Assembly (NCBI RefSeq): GCF_000739875.1
Contig: NZ_BBJR01000022.1
Span: 1 to 64,000, forward strand
Source of the DNA: Comamonas aquatica NBRC 14918
GTDB taxonomy: Bacteria; Pseudomonadota; Gammaproteobacteria; Burkholderiales; Burkholderiaceae_C
Direction of reading: 5' to 3'
DNA: 64,000 nucleotides
Below are positions 49,818-59,134 of this stretch, piece after piece. A model generated the notes under the pieces. That model saw only the letters and a program-made list of their open reading frames with translations, was not told the DNA's origin and did not search any database. The number at the start of each line of letters is the position of its first letter. Positions within the stretch are counted from its first letter, which is position 1. The translations under genes and the position numbers were made by a program.

Positions 49818-52346
49818 TCACTTGCGCATCAGCGGCTTGAGCACGTTGTGCAAACGGCGTGCCGCAGCATCCGAGTGGGCAGCAGCCAGCACCGTGGCCA
49901 CGTCCTGCGACCATGTTTGGTCGGGCGTGGCTGCATTGCGGCGTGTGAGCAGTTGCAGTTGCAGCATGCGGCGGGCAGACAAGTACTCGGCAGGCGTTGG
50001 CACATCGGCCGCGATCTCCAGGCGCAGCAAGGCTTCGCCCGCATCCCCTGTCGCAGGCGCGGCCACAGCCTGCACCCAGGCATTGCGCACCTGCGCTGTC
50101 ACCTTGCCACCCAACTCCTGGGCTGACGGCAAGCGCTCGGCATCACGGTGCACCCAGGCATCCACCAGATGGGACACGGCTTCGCCATGGGCTTGCGCGG
50201 CCAGTTTGCGCAAGGCGAATTGCGCCCCCTCCAGTGCTTCACGCTGGGCACGAAAAGCCGCATCTCCCAGGCGCGGACCACGCTCTGCCCGCTGCGGACG
50301 CGCATCCTTGCGCGCCGAAGCACGCAGGTCGCGCACCGGCGCAACGGCTTCTTTCTTCGCGCCCGGACGGTCATCACCGCGCACCGCCACCACGGGGCGA
50401 TCTTGTTTAACCACCGCCGACGGCGATGCATCTGTATGGGAGGCTGCCTCAGTCACCGCAACGTCAGTCTCTGCAGATGGCTGTGCATGCAACGCCGCTT
50501 CCAAAGCCGCCATGGCACCCCGGATCTGCGAGGCGTCGCCAGAGGCATTCGCTGCCTGCAAGGCTTTGGCAGCTTCCAACACCGCACGATCGTGGGGAGG
50601 CAGATGCTCCAGAGAAGGCGCACGGCTGCGCTCAGCACCCTTGCGGTCGAAAGCCTCATCCAGGGGCTTGCGGAAGGTGTCCCACAACTTTTGCTCATGC
50701 TTGCGATCCAGAGGCACGGCCTGCGCCTCGGCCTGCCAGCGCTGCTGCAACGCCTTGACGGCGTCGATGCGCAGGCTGGGTGCATCGGCCAGTACCTGTG
50801 CCTCGGCAATCATGGCATGGCGGCGATCGATGCTGGCCTTTTGCGCGGCATGCAGCGGCGCTTCAGCCTGGGCCATGGCCTGCTTCCAAGCTGTCTGCAA
50901 CTCGGCAAACTGCTTTTCACCCACGTGACCACCATCGCGCCAGCGTTCTGCAAACTGGCGCAAAGCGCGGGTGGCCTGCTTCCAGTCCTGGGTCTGGGCG
51001 TGTGCCGCCGCCCACGCCTTGACTTCATCGATCAGCGCTAGGCGCGCGGCCTTGTGTTGTCCGGCTTCCGCGCGCACACGCTCCAACCAGGCTTCCACCT
51101 GCTTGTAGGCACTGTTGCACGCATCGTCAAACTTTTTCCACAGCGCATGGTTGGGCGTAGCGCCTTGGTCGGCCTGCTTCCACTGCTCGCGCAACTGGCG
51201 CAAGGCCTCCTGAAGCTTGCGTCCGCCCAGGGCCTGACCTTCAGGACGGGCCAGCAAGCCTTCCGCCTTGGCCACCAGTTCTTCACGCACGCGGTCAACC
51301 TGCTGAGGCTGCCAGCCTTGCGTGTCGCCCGCAGCCAGCAGCTGCTCGTGCACTTGCTGTGCCGTGGCTGCATCCAGCCAGCGCCCTTGCTGCTTGAGCA
51401 AGGCCCGCACCTCGGCAATCGCCGCCGCCTTGTCCTGTGCCACCGCCAGCGCCTGCAACGCTGGCTGCACCGCCTGCACGGCCGCCTGCTGCTTGTGCAT
51501 GGCATCAAGCTTGGCAGGCTTGCTGGCCACGGCCTTCACGGGTGCGGCCGCGACCAGCTCGGAAGGCAGGCCTCGGGCCACGCGGATTTCATCGGCCCAC
51601 ATGGGCACAGGCGGCAAAGGTGCCTGCTCATCGGCTGCCGCAGCCTGCGTCAGGGTGAGCGCCGACTCGAAAGCTTCCCATACCACCAGCAGCTGGGCTT
51701 GCGAGTTTTGCAGTTGTGGCGGGAAACGGTCATTCACGCTGGGCCAGCTGGCGTCGCCTGTCAGCTCGGACGCCTGGGCCTGCCAGTTGGCCACATCCGC
51801 ACGCAGCCCTTCCTGGGCGGCCGCCGCGTCGTGCCACGACTTGGTGGACAACACCTCGATGCGCTGCGCCAGCAGCACCGCAGCCTCACGCTGCACCTGC
51901 ACACGGTGCTGCAGGTCTTCGATGGTCTTGACCCGCTCGGCCAATTGCTGCTTCAAGCCGGCCAAGGGCTCGCGCGACAAGGGGGCTCCAGCCTTGGCCG
52001 CTTCCCGCTGCCAGGCCACCGCCTCCGCCACATTCAACGGCGCCGCGGCCAGCAAGTCCTGGGCCTTTTGCGCCCATTCCACGGCAATCACTTCCTGGCT
52101 CTTGGCACGGCGGATGTCGTCGATGCGCTCGCGCACCAGGCGTGCCACGCTCTTGTCTCGCACACTCAGTTCCTTGAAGACTTCTTGCAGTTGCTCCTCA
52201 GACGGCTGCGTGCCCAGCCATTCGCGGATGCGCGCAGCGCGATCACCCGAGGTCGCGGCAGAAAACGCACCGCCGGTCAATGCATCGAGCGGATGAGCCT
52301 CTGCTTGCTTGGCTGGGGAGGGATTCATTTCAGGTGCGTCAGACAT
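49818..52346 (-). CDS. DUF349 domain-containing protein
   Basis: The 842-residue protein is rich in Ala, Gln and charged residues and mostly helical. Repeated Trp-centred units (QLREQWKQADQGATPNHALWKKFDDACNSAYK; LRQFAERWRDGGHVGEKQFAELQTAWKQAMAQ; LQQRWQAEAQAVPLDRKHEQKLWDTFRKPLDEAFDRK) are the DUF349 repeats. Homologues occur across proteobacteria; function is not established. No signal peptide or membrane helix, so it is cytoplasmic. Antisense frames of similar length exist but have no family features. Confidence 0.88.
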   Translation of the reverse strand: MSDAPEMNPSPAKQAEAHPLDALTGGAFSAATSGDRAARIREWLGTQPSEEQLQEVFKELSVRDKSVARLVRERIDDIRRAKSQEVIAVEWAQKAQDLLAAAPLNVAEAVAWQREAAKAGAPLSREPLAGLKQQLAERVKTIEDLQHRVQVQREAAVLLAQRIEVLSTKSWHDAAAAQEGLRADVANWQAQASELTGDASWPSVNDRFPPQLQNSQAQLLVVWEAFESALTLTQAAAADEQAPLPPVPMWADEIRVARGLPSELVAAAPVKAVASKPAKLDAMHKQQAAVQAVQPALQALAVAQDKAAAIAEVRALLKQQGRWLDAATAQQVHEQLLAAGDTQGWQPQQVDRVREELVAKAEGLLARPEGQALGGRKLQEALRQLREQWKQADQGATPNHALWKKFDDACNSAYKQVEAWLERVRAEAGQHKAARLALIDEVKAWAAAHAQTQDWKQATRALRQFAERWRDGGHVGEKQFAELQTAWKQAMAQAEAPLHAAQKASIDRRHAMIAEAQVLADAPSLRIDAVKALQQRWQAEAQAVPLDRKHEQKLWDTFRKPLDEAFDRKGAERSRAPSLEHLPPHDRAVLEAAKALQAANASGDASQIRGAMAALEAALHAQPSAETDVAVTEAASHTDASPSAVVKQDRPVVAVRGDDRPGAKKEAVAPVRDLRASARKDARPQRAERGPRLGDAAFRAQREALEGAQFALRKLAAQAHGEAVSHLVDAWVHRDAERLPSAQELGGKVTAQVRNAWVQAVAAPATGDAGEALLRLEIAADVPTPAEYLSARRMLQLQLLTRRNAATPDQTWSQDVATVLAAAHSDAAARRLHNVLKPLMRK

Positions 52347-52385
52347 GTGGCTGCGGATAAATTAGGAATCATGAAATAGGAAAAC

Positions 52386-52477
52386 AGCCCTTCATCCCAA
52401 AGGTATGAAGGGCTTTGTCTTGCGCGCAAGCTGCACTCCCAGCTTGCGCGCTGGTTAGCGTGTATTTTCGCCGCTAA
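52386..52477 (-). terminator. three consecutive hairpins after the DUF748 gene
   Basis: Stems: AGCCCTTCAT/ATGAAGGGCT (52386-52414, ten pairs), GCGCGCAAGCT/AGCTTGCGCGC (52422-52451, eleven pairs) and TTAGCG/CGCTAA (52456-52477). On the minus strand the last stem ends near a GTTTT run. They lie between the DUF748 stop and the DUF349 start. Confidence 0.65.
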
Positions 52478-52495
52478 TTGCAAAGACCCAAAGTA

Positions 52496-55400
52496 TCACT
52501 GGACAGAAATGTTCAATAACACCGAAGGGGTCGCCGGGTTGGCAGCCTTGGTTTCCGCGTTGCCCAGAAACACGCGGCCAGGATCCACCCCCTGGGTCAA
52601 CAAGTAATCGCGCACGTTCTGGGCGCGCGCGGCGGCCAGATCCGGCCAGGCGGTGGCGGGAATCACCATGTCCCGCAGGATCAGGGCCTGCATCTCCTCG
52701 GCGGGCAAGTCCTTGGGCAAGCCCAGCATGTTGCGTGGACGGTCCTTGACCGTGTTGCGATAGGCCTGCTTGAGGGCCGCCAGCTTCTGCTTGTCGCTGC
52801 GCTCGGGTGGCGCCTCGTCATCGGATTCGGCTTTGGGGCCATTCATCAACTGCTCCAGCTGGGCACGCTTCCAGCCCTCCGCTTCCGTGGCGCCATTGGC
52901 CTGGCCAACCAGGGTAAGCTTGAGCTGCGGCTTGCTGTTCATGGCCTTGGCCAATTGCTGCAAATTGCTCTGTGCCTGGGCATTGAGGCTGGCGCGCCCC
53001 GGCTCGAACGCGATGTCACTCTTGTCATCCTCGGACGCAAACGCCCCCGTCAGCAAGCTGAACGGTGCCGTCACAGCCTTGCGAATGATGTTGCCGATGA
53101 TCTTGAACACCACGGGTGCGATGCGGAACTGCGGGTCGTTGAGCGAGCCACTGATCGGCAGGTTCAAGTCAATCACGCCGTGGCTGTCAGCCAGCAGCGC
53201 CACCGCGAGACGCACGGGCAAGGACGTTGGCGCCCCCTCAACCGGATCCGTGAAGGTGAGCTGGTTCAGCACCAGCTGGTTGGACGCCGTGAGCTGCCCG
53301 TCGGGCTGCACCTGGTAGCGCACATCCATGCTGAACTTGCCCTTCTCGATCCCGTGCCCCACATATTTAATAGCGTAAGGCGTGAGTGGCGACAGATCCA
53401 GCCCCTGTACCTGGGCACGCACATCCATGCTCAAGGGCTGGGCCAGGGGGTTGATCAGTCCATCGATGTGCAACTGCGCCGTGCCTTGTGCAATCCCGTC
53501 CAAAGTCAGCTTGGCCAGGGCAGGCGCCTCGCCCTGGGCGACTGGTTGCGAGGAAAAGGCCTCCAAACTGCCTTGCAGGGCGGTCAAGTCGGCCGTGTAG
53601 TTCGGGCGGATGAAAAAGTCCGAAAACTTGATCACCCCACCCTGCAAGGTGATCGGCCCCATGTCGATGCGCGCCGACGGCGCTGCGGGCGCGGCACTGG
53701 CGGCTGGGGCCTGCTCCGCAGGGGCTGGAGCAACCGCATCAGCGGCGGCGACGCCCTCGGACTGCGCCGTCTTCACCAGATTCTGCAAATTCAGCCGCCC
53801 TTCCGGCAACACCACCACCCGTGCAAAGAAATCCTGCAACTCGGTGCTGTGCACCTGGATGTGCGGTGGTTGCGCCGGCTGCAGGTTCACACGCAGCCCC
53901 TGCAGGCGCAGTTGCTTCCAGCGCAGCAGGTCTTCGGCGGCCAGGGCGGCCGCCGCATGCGGCCCCTGGACGGCGTGGGCCGCTTGCGCATCCCCCAGCA
54001 GGCTTTGGACGTGCACATCCGTCACCCGCCCCTGACCCTGGAGCTGCAGCTGCGGCCCCTTGGAGCGCTGGGCGAACTGCACCGTGCCATCAAAACTGGC
54101 CAGGGCACGCACCAGGCGGACATTCAGATGCGGCGCCATGTACGGCTCGAACGCCTGCAAGGGCAAGGCGTTGACCTGGACCCGGCCCTTGGTCATCAAC
54201 GGGTCCAGCTGCACATCGCCGTCGTAGGACAAGGATCCCGGCTTGCCCCAGCCACCGCGCCCCGTGCGCTCGGCCATGCGCGCCGACAGCTTGGCCTGGG
54301 CCGTGCCCTTGACGCTGTCCAGGTTCTGCATGCGCAGCTGCACGTCCGACAAGCGGATCGCCAGCGGCATGTCGCCCAGCGAGGCATCCGTCAGCTCCAC
54401 CTGCCCGGCAGCCAGCTCCATGTCTTGCACCAGCACCTGCCAGGGCTTGCCGGCCGGGGATGTGACCGTCTCGCGCCCCTTGGCCGGCGCCCCGGCCACG
54501 GGCTGCAGCCATTGCTCATACATCCAGCGGCCCTGGGCATTGCGTTGCACCCGGGCCCGTGGCGCCTCCAGCCCGACGTGCTCCACCAGGACTTGCTGCC
54601 GGGCCGTATCCAGTTGCAGGTTGCGCAGTTGCAAGCCAGTCCACGCCACTTCCGGCGCGGCCGCACGCCCCAGTGCCACCGACTCCACGGCCAGTGTCGG
54701 CACCGTGGCCTGGACCTGGCCAGACTGCCAAGTCACGTCGGCCGTCAGCGAGGCCAGGCCGCCCACCGGCAGCTTGATCCATTGCCGGGCATAGGCCTGG
54801 ACCGCCTGGGCATCGAACTTGTCCACCACCACCGAGGCCTGCCCCCGGTCGATACCCCCCCTGCCGGTACTGCGCAGGCTGCCGCGCGCAGCGCGGTCTT
54901 CCCCCTGCAGCTGCGCCGCCAGTGTCCACTGGGCGTCGCTCCCCATGGGCCATGCCAGATTCCGGGCTTGCAGCTGCAACTGGTCGACGCGCAAGGCGGC
55001 CCCGACCTGCCCCATCTCATCGCGCCAACTGGCCCAACCGCCTTCCACATCCAATCGGTCGATGAGCAGCTTCCACTCAGCGCTGGCAGCTATGCTTTGT
55101 GCAGCATCCGTCGCAGCCACAGCCGGCACCACCGCTGGTGCGGGTGCGGGTGCGGGTGCGGGTGCGGGTGCGGGTGCGGGTGCGGGTGCGGGCAAGAATC
55201 CCCCATTCGCCCGGCGATGCACATGCCCGAAAGGCTGCTGCAGGCTGACCGCCGCCACACGCACCTGCTGCTGCAAGGGGCGCGTATCGCCCAGCTCGAC
55301 CTTGAGCTGCGACCACCCCGCCAATGGCTGGCCCGCACGGTCTTGCAGTTGCAGGTTGGACACCTGCAGCGTGCTGCCTTGTAGTTGCACCGTCGGTTGC

Positions 55401-56203
55401 TCGACCTGTTCGAAGGCCACCAGCAGCTCGGCATCCAGCTGCCCCTGCTGCAGCTGGACCGGCACGCTGGCCGGCAGATAAGGCGCATACGGCGCCAGAT
55501 CAAACTGCTGAATCTGCAGCTTGGCCTGCGCGCGATGCGCCTCATCAAAGGGCGTAGCCACCGCCTGGGTGGCCAGCTCGCTGCCATTCAGCCGCATGGA
55601 CAACTGGGGCTGTACCTTCACCTCACGCTGCGAAGGCAGCGTGCTGATGAAGGGCAGTTGCATCTGCAGCGCTTCAATCTTGTGCTGCACCCCAGCGACC
55701 TGGTCATCCAGCTCCACGCGACCGTCTCGGATCTGGATGTTGTAGAGCGCCAGGCGCACCAGCCCCGCCTCGGGGTCCTTGGGCTCCGGGTTCTGCTGCA
55801 GCTTTTCCAGCACATCCGCAAAGTCCCAGTGGCCGGGGGCATCCTGGCGCACGCGCACGACGGGCTGGTCCAGCTCCAGCGCATCCAGCACCGGCGCCCA
55901 GCGCAACAGGCTGGTGGCGGAGGCATTGATATAGAGACGCTCTATAGAAAGTGCGGGCGCCTGACCCGGCAAGCCAGCCACTTCCAGCCCCCGCACCGCC
56001 ACGGCCAGCGACCAGGGCGACACCTCGACGCTGCGCACGGTCACGGTGCGCCCCAAGGCTTCAGTGGCCTTGTCCTGCACCTGCCGTGCGATCACACCGG
56101 GCAAGGCCAGCCAGAGCCCGCCCCAAACCAAGACCACGGCGCCCGCGGCCACCGCCAGCTTGCGCCCCATCCCCATCCCCGGCCGTGCTTGTGTATTTGT
56201 CAT
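52496..56203 (-). CDS. DUF748 (AsmA-like) envelope protein
   Basis: The 1235-residue protein has one N-terminal membrane anchor (LAVAAGAVVLVWGGLWLAL) and a very long periplasmic part. ATEALGRTVTVRSVEVSPWSLAVAVRGLEV near the start is the AsmA/DUF748 hallmark. The C-terminal part has PEGRLNLQNLVKTA, then FSDFFIRPNYTADLTALQGS, and an OmpA-like-looking block (FEPGRASLNAQAQSNLQQLA). AsmA-like proteins are thought to move phospholipid between membranes. A pure Ala-Pro linker near residue 340-354 is coded by a hexanucleotide repeat. ATG 56203 is preferred to 56224. Confidence 0.87.
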   Translation of the reverse strand: MTNTQARPGMGMGRKLAVAAGAVVLVWGGLWLALPGVIARQVQDKATEALGRTVTVRSVEVSPWSLAVAVRGLEVAGLPGQAPALSIERLYINASATSLLRWAPVLDALELDQPVVRVRQDAPGHWDFADVLEKLQQNPEPKDPEAGLVRLALYNIQIRDGRVELDDQVAGVQHKIEALQMQLPFISTLPSQREVKVQPQLSMRLNGSELATQAVATPFDEAHRAQAKLQIQQFDLAPYAPYLPASVPVQLQQGQLDAELLVAFEQVEQPTVQLQGSTLQVSNLQLQDRAGQPLAGWSQLKVELGDTRPLQQQVRVAAVSLQQPFGHVHRRANGGFLPAPAPAPAPAPAPAPAPAPAVVPAVAATDAAQSIAASAEWKLLIDRLDVEGGWASWRDEMGQVGAALRVDQLQLQARNLAWPMGSDAQWTLAAQLQGEDRAARGSLRSTGRGGIDRGQASVVVDKFDAQAVQAYARQWIKLPVGGLASLTADVTWQSGQVQATVPTLAVESVALGRAAAPEVAWTGLQLRNLQLDTARQQVLVEHVGLEAPRARVQRNAQGRWMYEQWLQPVAGAPAKGRETVTSPAGKPWQVLVQDMELAAGQVELTDASLGDMPLAIRLSDVQLRMQNLDSVKGTAQAKLSARMAERTGRGGWGKPGSLSYDGDVQLDPLMTKGRVQVNALPLQAFEPYMAPHLNVRLVRALASFDGTVQFAQRSKGPQLQLQGQGRVTDVHVQSLLGDAQAAHAVQGPHAAAALAAEDLLRWKQLRLQGLRVNLQPAQPPHIQVHSTELQDFFARVVVLPEGRLNLQNLVKTAQSEGVAAADAVAPAPAEQAPAASAAPAAPSARIDMGPITLQGGVIKFSDFFIRPNYTADLTALQGSLEAFSSQPVAQGEAPALAKLTLDGIAQGTAQLHIDGLINPLAQPLSMDVRAQVQGLDLSPLTPYAIKYVGHGIEKGKFSMDVRYQVQPDGQLTASNQLVLNQLTFTDPVEGAPTSLPVRLAVALLADSHGVIDLNLPISGSLNDPQFRIAPVVFKIIGNIIRKAVTAPFSLLTGAFASEDDKSDIAFEPGRASLNAQAQSNLQQLAKAMNSKPQLKLTLVGQANGATEAEGWKRAQLEQLMNGPKAESDDEAPPERSDKQKLAALKQAYRNTVKDRPRNMLGLPKDLPAEEMQALILRDMVIPATAWPDLAAARAQNVRDYLLTQGVDPGRVFLGNAETKAANPATPSVLLNISVQ
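55140..55192. repeat. GCGGGT hexanucleotide tandem repeat
   Basis: Almost nine copies of a six-base unit lie inside the DUF748 gene and code for an (Ala-Pro) linker. Copy-number change would alter linker length by two residues without changing the frame. Confidence 0.9.
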
Positions 56204-56526
56204 TGTTAAACCTGCTCCGTACATAGGTGATGCCCTGCTAGAACCTTAACGCGCGCGCCGGCGCCCCGGTGAAGCCCGCCAAAAAATTAACACTGATCCA
56301 AGCAGGGATACGTCATCAATTGTCATATCCAGCGCCATTCTCAAATATTTCAACTATCAAACAGATTGATGAATTTAAAAATCAAATAAGCACACCCCCA
56401 GTTTGATAGCGCCCAAGGCATTGACAAACGCCGCAAACCCAGCTTTTACAGGCAGTTACGGCTTGTAGCCCGCATTCCACATCGCCAAATAAGATCCAAA
56501 AGTAATAAAAAACTACTTTTAAAGTA
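56204..56526. other. AT-rich intergenic region between DUF748 and lytic transglycosylase genes
   Basis: This 320-base stretch is clearly more AT-rich than its surroundings. No gene is seen. It lies between divergent genes and probably holds the DUF748 promoter. Confidence 0.55.
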
Positions 56527-56556
56527 TTGACTGGTAATTTGGAGCAAATTTAGAAT
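56527..56556 (+). promoter_or_regulatory. sigma70 promoter of the lytic transglycosylase gene
   Basis: TTGACT (56527-56532), 18 bases, TAGAAT (56551-56556). Transcription would start near 56563, giving a leader of about 168 bases. Confidence 0.6.
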
Positions 56557-56605
56557 CCGCCCTCTTCAAATCGCAAGATTGTCAATCGTTGTTACTTCAA
56601 TCCCC

Positions 56606-56723
56606 GCCTGGGGATGTTCATGCCCTCGAGGCGCTGAGTAAGCGCATGAAACAGTAGCTATCGGATCTCAGGCTGGCGCGCAGGAACGCCCCTACGGGCA
56701 CTCCACCCCAGCCTCCAGAAAGG
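56606..56723 (+). promoter_or_regulatory. switch-like structured leader before the lytic transglycosylase gene
   Basis: Two alternative folds are possible. In one, CTGGGG (56608-56613) pairs with CCCCAG (56706-56711) and TGCCC (56621-56625) with GGGCA (56696-56700), closing a long stem. In the other, TTCATGC (56617-56623) pairs with GCATGAA (56644-56650) and AGGCTGG (56670-56676) with CCAGCCT (56708-56714). The right arm ends just before AAAGGA. It matches no riboswitch class I know. Confidence 0.45.
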
Positions 56724-56730
56724 AAACGCC

Positions 56731-57579
56731 ATGTCCAAGCCGGGAAACTGGGTGGGCGCCGTACGCACCTTTGCGTCGGATGTCACCGAAGGCTTTTTAG
56801 AAATCATTCACAACAGCTTCGCCTTGATCGGCCTGGCGGTTGCTTTTGCCGTGGTGGCCTTCGTGGCCAAGCCCGAGTTGCGCACCCAGGGTGAAGCCCA
56901 GCTGCGCGACTGGCTGCAAGAGCGCCATGTGGCCGTGGTCGGCTACACGCCCGAACCGGAAGCCATCGAGCGCACCACAGCGGCCAACCCCAAAGAGCTG
57001 CCCAAGGAGCAGGCCGCGGTCGCCTACTGGATCAGCAAGAAGTACAAGGTCGCGGCCGAGCCGATTGCCGCCATCGTGGCCGAGGCTTTCGAGCTGGGCA
57101 CGCAGCAACGGATCGACCCGACCCTGATCCTGGCGATCATGGCGGTGGAGTCCAGCTTCAACCCGTTTGCGCAGAGCTCGGTCGGCGCGCAAGGCCTGAT
57201 GCAGGTGATGACCAAGGTCCACACCGACAAGTACGAGAACTTCGGTGGCAACCATGCGGCATTTGACCCGCTGAGCAATCTGCGCGTGGGCGTGGCCATC
57301 CTCAAGGACTACATCCGCATCACCGGCTCCGTGGAAGGGGCGCTGAAGTACTACGTCGGCGCCGCCAACCTGAACTCCGACGGTGGCTACGCCTCCAAGG
57401 TGATGGCCGAGCACCGCCGCCTGCGCCAAGTCGCGGGCACATCGACACCCACCACGTCCACACGCCCGGCCCTGGTGGCCAAGCGTCTGATCACCCCGGA
57501 AGCCGCCCAGGCCACGGAGGCCGTGGCCGCCAGCAACGTGCACGACGACGGCACCCTGGCGCGCAGCTCCAACCTGTAA
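56731..57579 (+). CDS. membrane-anchored lytic transglycosylase (SLT domain)
   Basis: The 282-residue protein has one membrane helix (IGLAVAFAVVAFVA, about 33-46) with the rest outside. The SLT domain begins near 128: RIDPTLILAIMAVESSFNPFAQ with catalytic Glu140, then GAQGLMQVMTKVHTDKYENF and YYVGAANLNSDGGYASKV. It cleaves the glycan strands of peptidoglycan with 1,6-anhydro product formation. The tail of Thr/Ala-rich sequence is not conserved. The long structured leader before it suggests post-transcriptional control. Confidence 0.88.
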   Translation: MSKPGNWVGAVRTFASDVTEGFLEIIHNSFALIGLAVAFAVVAFVAKPELRTQGEAQLRDWLQERHVAVVGYTPEPEAIERTTAANPKELPKEQAAVAYWISKKYKVAAEPIAAIVAEAFELGTQQRIDPTLILAIMAVESSFNPFAQSSVGAQGLMQVMTKVHTDKYENFGGNHAAFDPLSNLRVGVAILKDYIRITGSVEGALKYYVGAANLNSDGGYASKVMAEHRRLRQVAGTSTPTTSTRPALVAKRLITPEAAQATEAVAASNVHDDGTLARSSNL

Positions 57580-57601
57580 TCCCCGCCTGGATCGCGCCCG
57601 C

Positions 57602-57657
57602 AGCGCAAGCACCCGCAATGGCCCAGCGCCGACGCGGTGCTTGCGCTGTGTTGTTTT
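57602..57657 (+). terminator. terminator after the lytic transglycosylase gene
   Basis: AGCGCAAGCACC (57602-57613) and GGTGCTTGCGCT (57636-57647) pair perfectly over 12 bases and are followed by GTGTTGTTTT. Confidence 0.75.
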
Positions 57658-57677
57658 CCGGGCCCGGTGGCCTGGGC

Positions 57678-57683
57678 TACACT
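57678..57683 (+). promoter_or_regulatory. minus-10 of the glyA transcript
   Basis: TACACT lies six bases before GGG, which starts the P1 stem of the riboswitch; transcription would begin near 57689. Confidence 0.4.
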
Positions 57684-57686
57684 TGC

Positions 57687-57842
57687 AGGGTACGCAACTG
57701 GCGATAGGTGCGCGCCCGCCTTCCGGGCTCCGCACTGACGTGGAATCGCTGTACAGGGCGGCTTGCCGACCCTGTGCCAACCACCGGGGAGCGTACCGCC
57801 CAGACTGATCGGGCGTCTTAGCCGTTCGCCTGGGCAGCCCTT
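57687..57842 (+). ncRNA. ZTP (pfl motif) riboswitch upstream of glyA
   Basis: The conserved elements appear in order: GCAACTGGCG (57694-57703), CCAACCACCGGGGAGCG (57777-57793) and CGCCTGGGCA (57827-57836). P1 is GGTACGC (57689-57695) with GCGTACC (57791-57797). ZTP riboswitches sense the folate-stress alarmone ZTP/ZMP and often turn on glyA. The distance to the ATG is 35 bases. A possible read-out is GGCAG (57833-57837) pairing with CTGCC (57868-57872) next to the ribosome site AGGA. Confidence 0.85.
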
Positions 57843-57877
57843 TTCAAGGGAATACAAGTTCACAGGACTGCCAAACC

Positions 57878-59122
57878 ATGTTCCAACGCACCAATACCGT
57901 CGAGATCGTCGACCCCGAAGTTTTTGCGGCCATCCAGGCTGAAAACCACCGCCAGGAAGAGCACATCGAGCTGATCGCCAGCGAGAACTACTGCTCGCCC
58001 GCCGTGATGGAAGCCCAGGGCTCCCAGCTGACCAACAAGTACGCCGAAGGCTACCCCGGCAAGCGCTACTACGGCGGCTGCGAAAACGTGGACGTGGTGG
58101 AACAGCTGGCCATCGACCGCATCAAGCAACTCTTCGGCGCGGAAGCCGCCAACGTGCAGCCCAACTCCGGCTCGCAGGCCAACCAGGCCGTGCTGATGGC
58201 TTTTGCCAAGCCCGGTGACACCATCATGGGCATGAGCCTGGCCGAAGGCGGCCACCTGACCCACGGCATGCCCCTGAACATGTCCGGCAAGTGGTTCAAC
58301 GTGGTGTCCTACGGCCTGAACGCCGAAGAAGCTATCGACTACGACAAGATGGAAGCGCTGGCGCGTGAACACAAGCCCCGCATCATCGTCGCTGGCGCCT
58401 CGGCCTACGCCCTGCGCATCGACTTTGAGCGTTTCGCCAAGATCGCCAAGGAAGTCGGCGCCATCCTGTGGGTGGACATGGCCCACTACGCCGGCCTGAT
58501 TGCCGCCGGCGTGTACCCCAACCCCGTGCCCCACGCCGACGTGGTCACCACCACCACCCACAAGAGCCTGCGCGGCCCCCGCGGTGGCGTGATCCTGATG
58601 AAGGCCGAACACGAGAAGGCGCTGAACAGCGCCATCTTCCCCGGCCTGCAAGGTGGCCCGCTGATGCACGTGATCGCCGGCAAGGCCGTGGCCTTCAAGG
58701 AAGCCCTGACCCCCGAGTTCAAGGCCTACCAAGCGCAAGTCGTGAAGAACGCCCAGGTCGTGGCCGAGACCCTGACCGCCCGCGGTCTGCGCATCGTCTC
58801 CGGCCGCACCGAGAGCCACGTCATGCTGGTGGACCTGCGTGCCAAGGGCATCACCGGCAAGGCTGCGGAAGCTGCCCTGGGTGCCGCCCACATCACCATC
58901 AACAAGAACTCCATCCCCAACGACCCCGAAAAGCCCATGGTGACCAGCGGTATCCGCGTCGGTACCCCCGCCATGACGACCCGTGGTTTCAAGGAAGAGG
59001 AAGCCCGCATCACCGCCAACCTGGTGGCCGACGTGCTGGACAACCCCAACGACGAGGCCAATCTGGCGCGCGTGCGTGCCGAAGTGGCTAAGCTGACTGC
59101 CCGCTTCCCCGTCTACCAGTAA
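57878..59122 (+). CDS. glyA: serine hydroxymethyltransferase
   Basis: The 414-residue PLP enzyme converts serine and tetrahydrofolate to glycine and 5,10-methylene-THF. The PLP lysine is Lys229 in [36 protein letters not shown] near 34-54 and [16 protein letters not shown] near 90-105 are family signatures. It supplies one-carbon units for purines and thymidylate, which fits control by a ZTP riboswitch. nrdR follows 12 bases later. Confidence 0.98.
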   Translation: MFQRTNTVEIVDPEVFAAIQAENHRQEEHIELIASENYCSPAVMEAQGSQLTNKYAEGYPGKRYYGGCENVDVVEQLAIDRIKQLFGAEAANVQPNSGSQANQAVLMAFAKPGDTIMGMSLAEGGHLTHGMPLNMSGKWFNVVSYGLNAEEAIDYDKMEALAREHKPRIIVAGASAYALRIDFERFAKIAKEVGAILWVDMAHYAGLIAAGVYPNPVPHADVVTTTTHKSLRGPRGGVILMKAEHEKALNSAIFPGLQGGPLMHVIAGKAVAFKEALTPEFKAYQAQVVKNAQVVAETLTARGLRIVSGRTESHVMLVDLRAKGITGKAAEAALGAAHITINKNSIPNDPEKPMVTSGIRVGTPAMTTRGFKEEEARITANLVADVLDNPNDEANLARVRAEVAKLTARFPVYQ

Positions 59123-59134
59123 TCCGGTGACCGC

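Noticed and set aside
56606-56716. Possible 6S RNA in the lytic transglycosylase leader
   Set aside because: A closing stem with a bulge is reminiscent of 6S RNA, but the region is only about 110 bases and lacks the long terminal arm; treated as a leader element.
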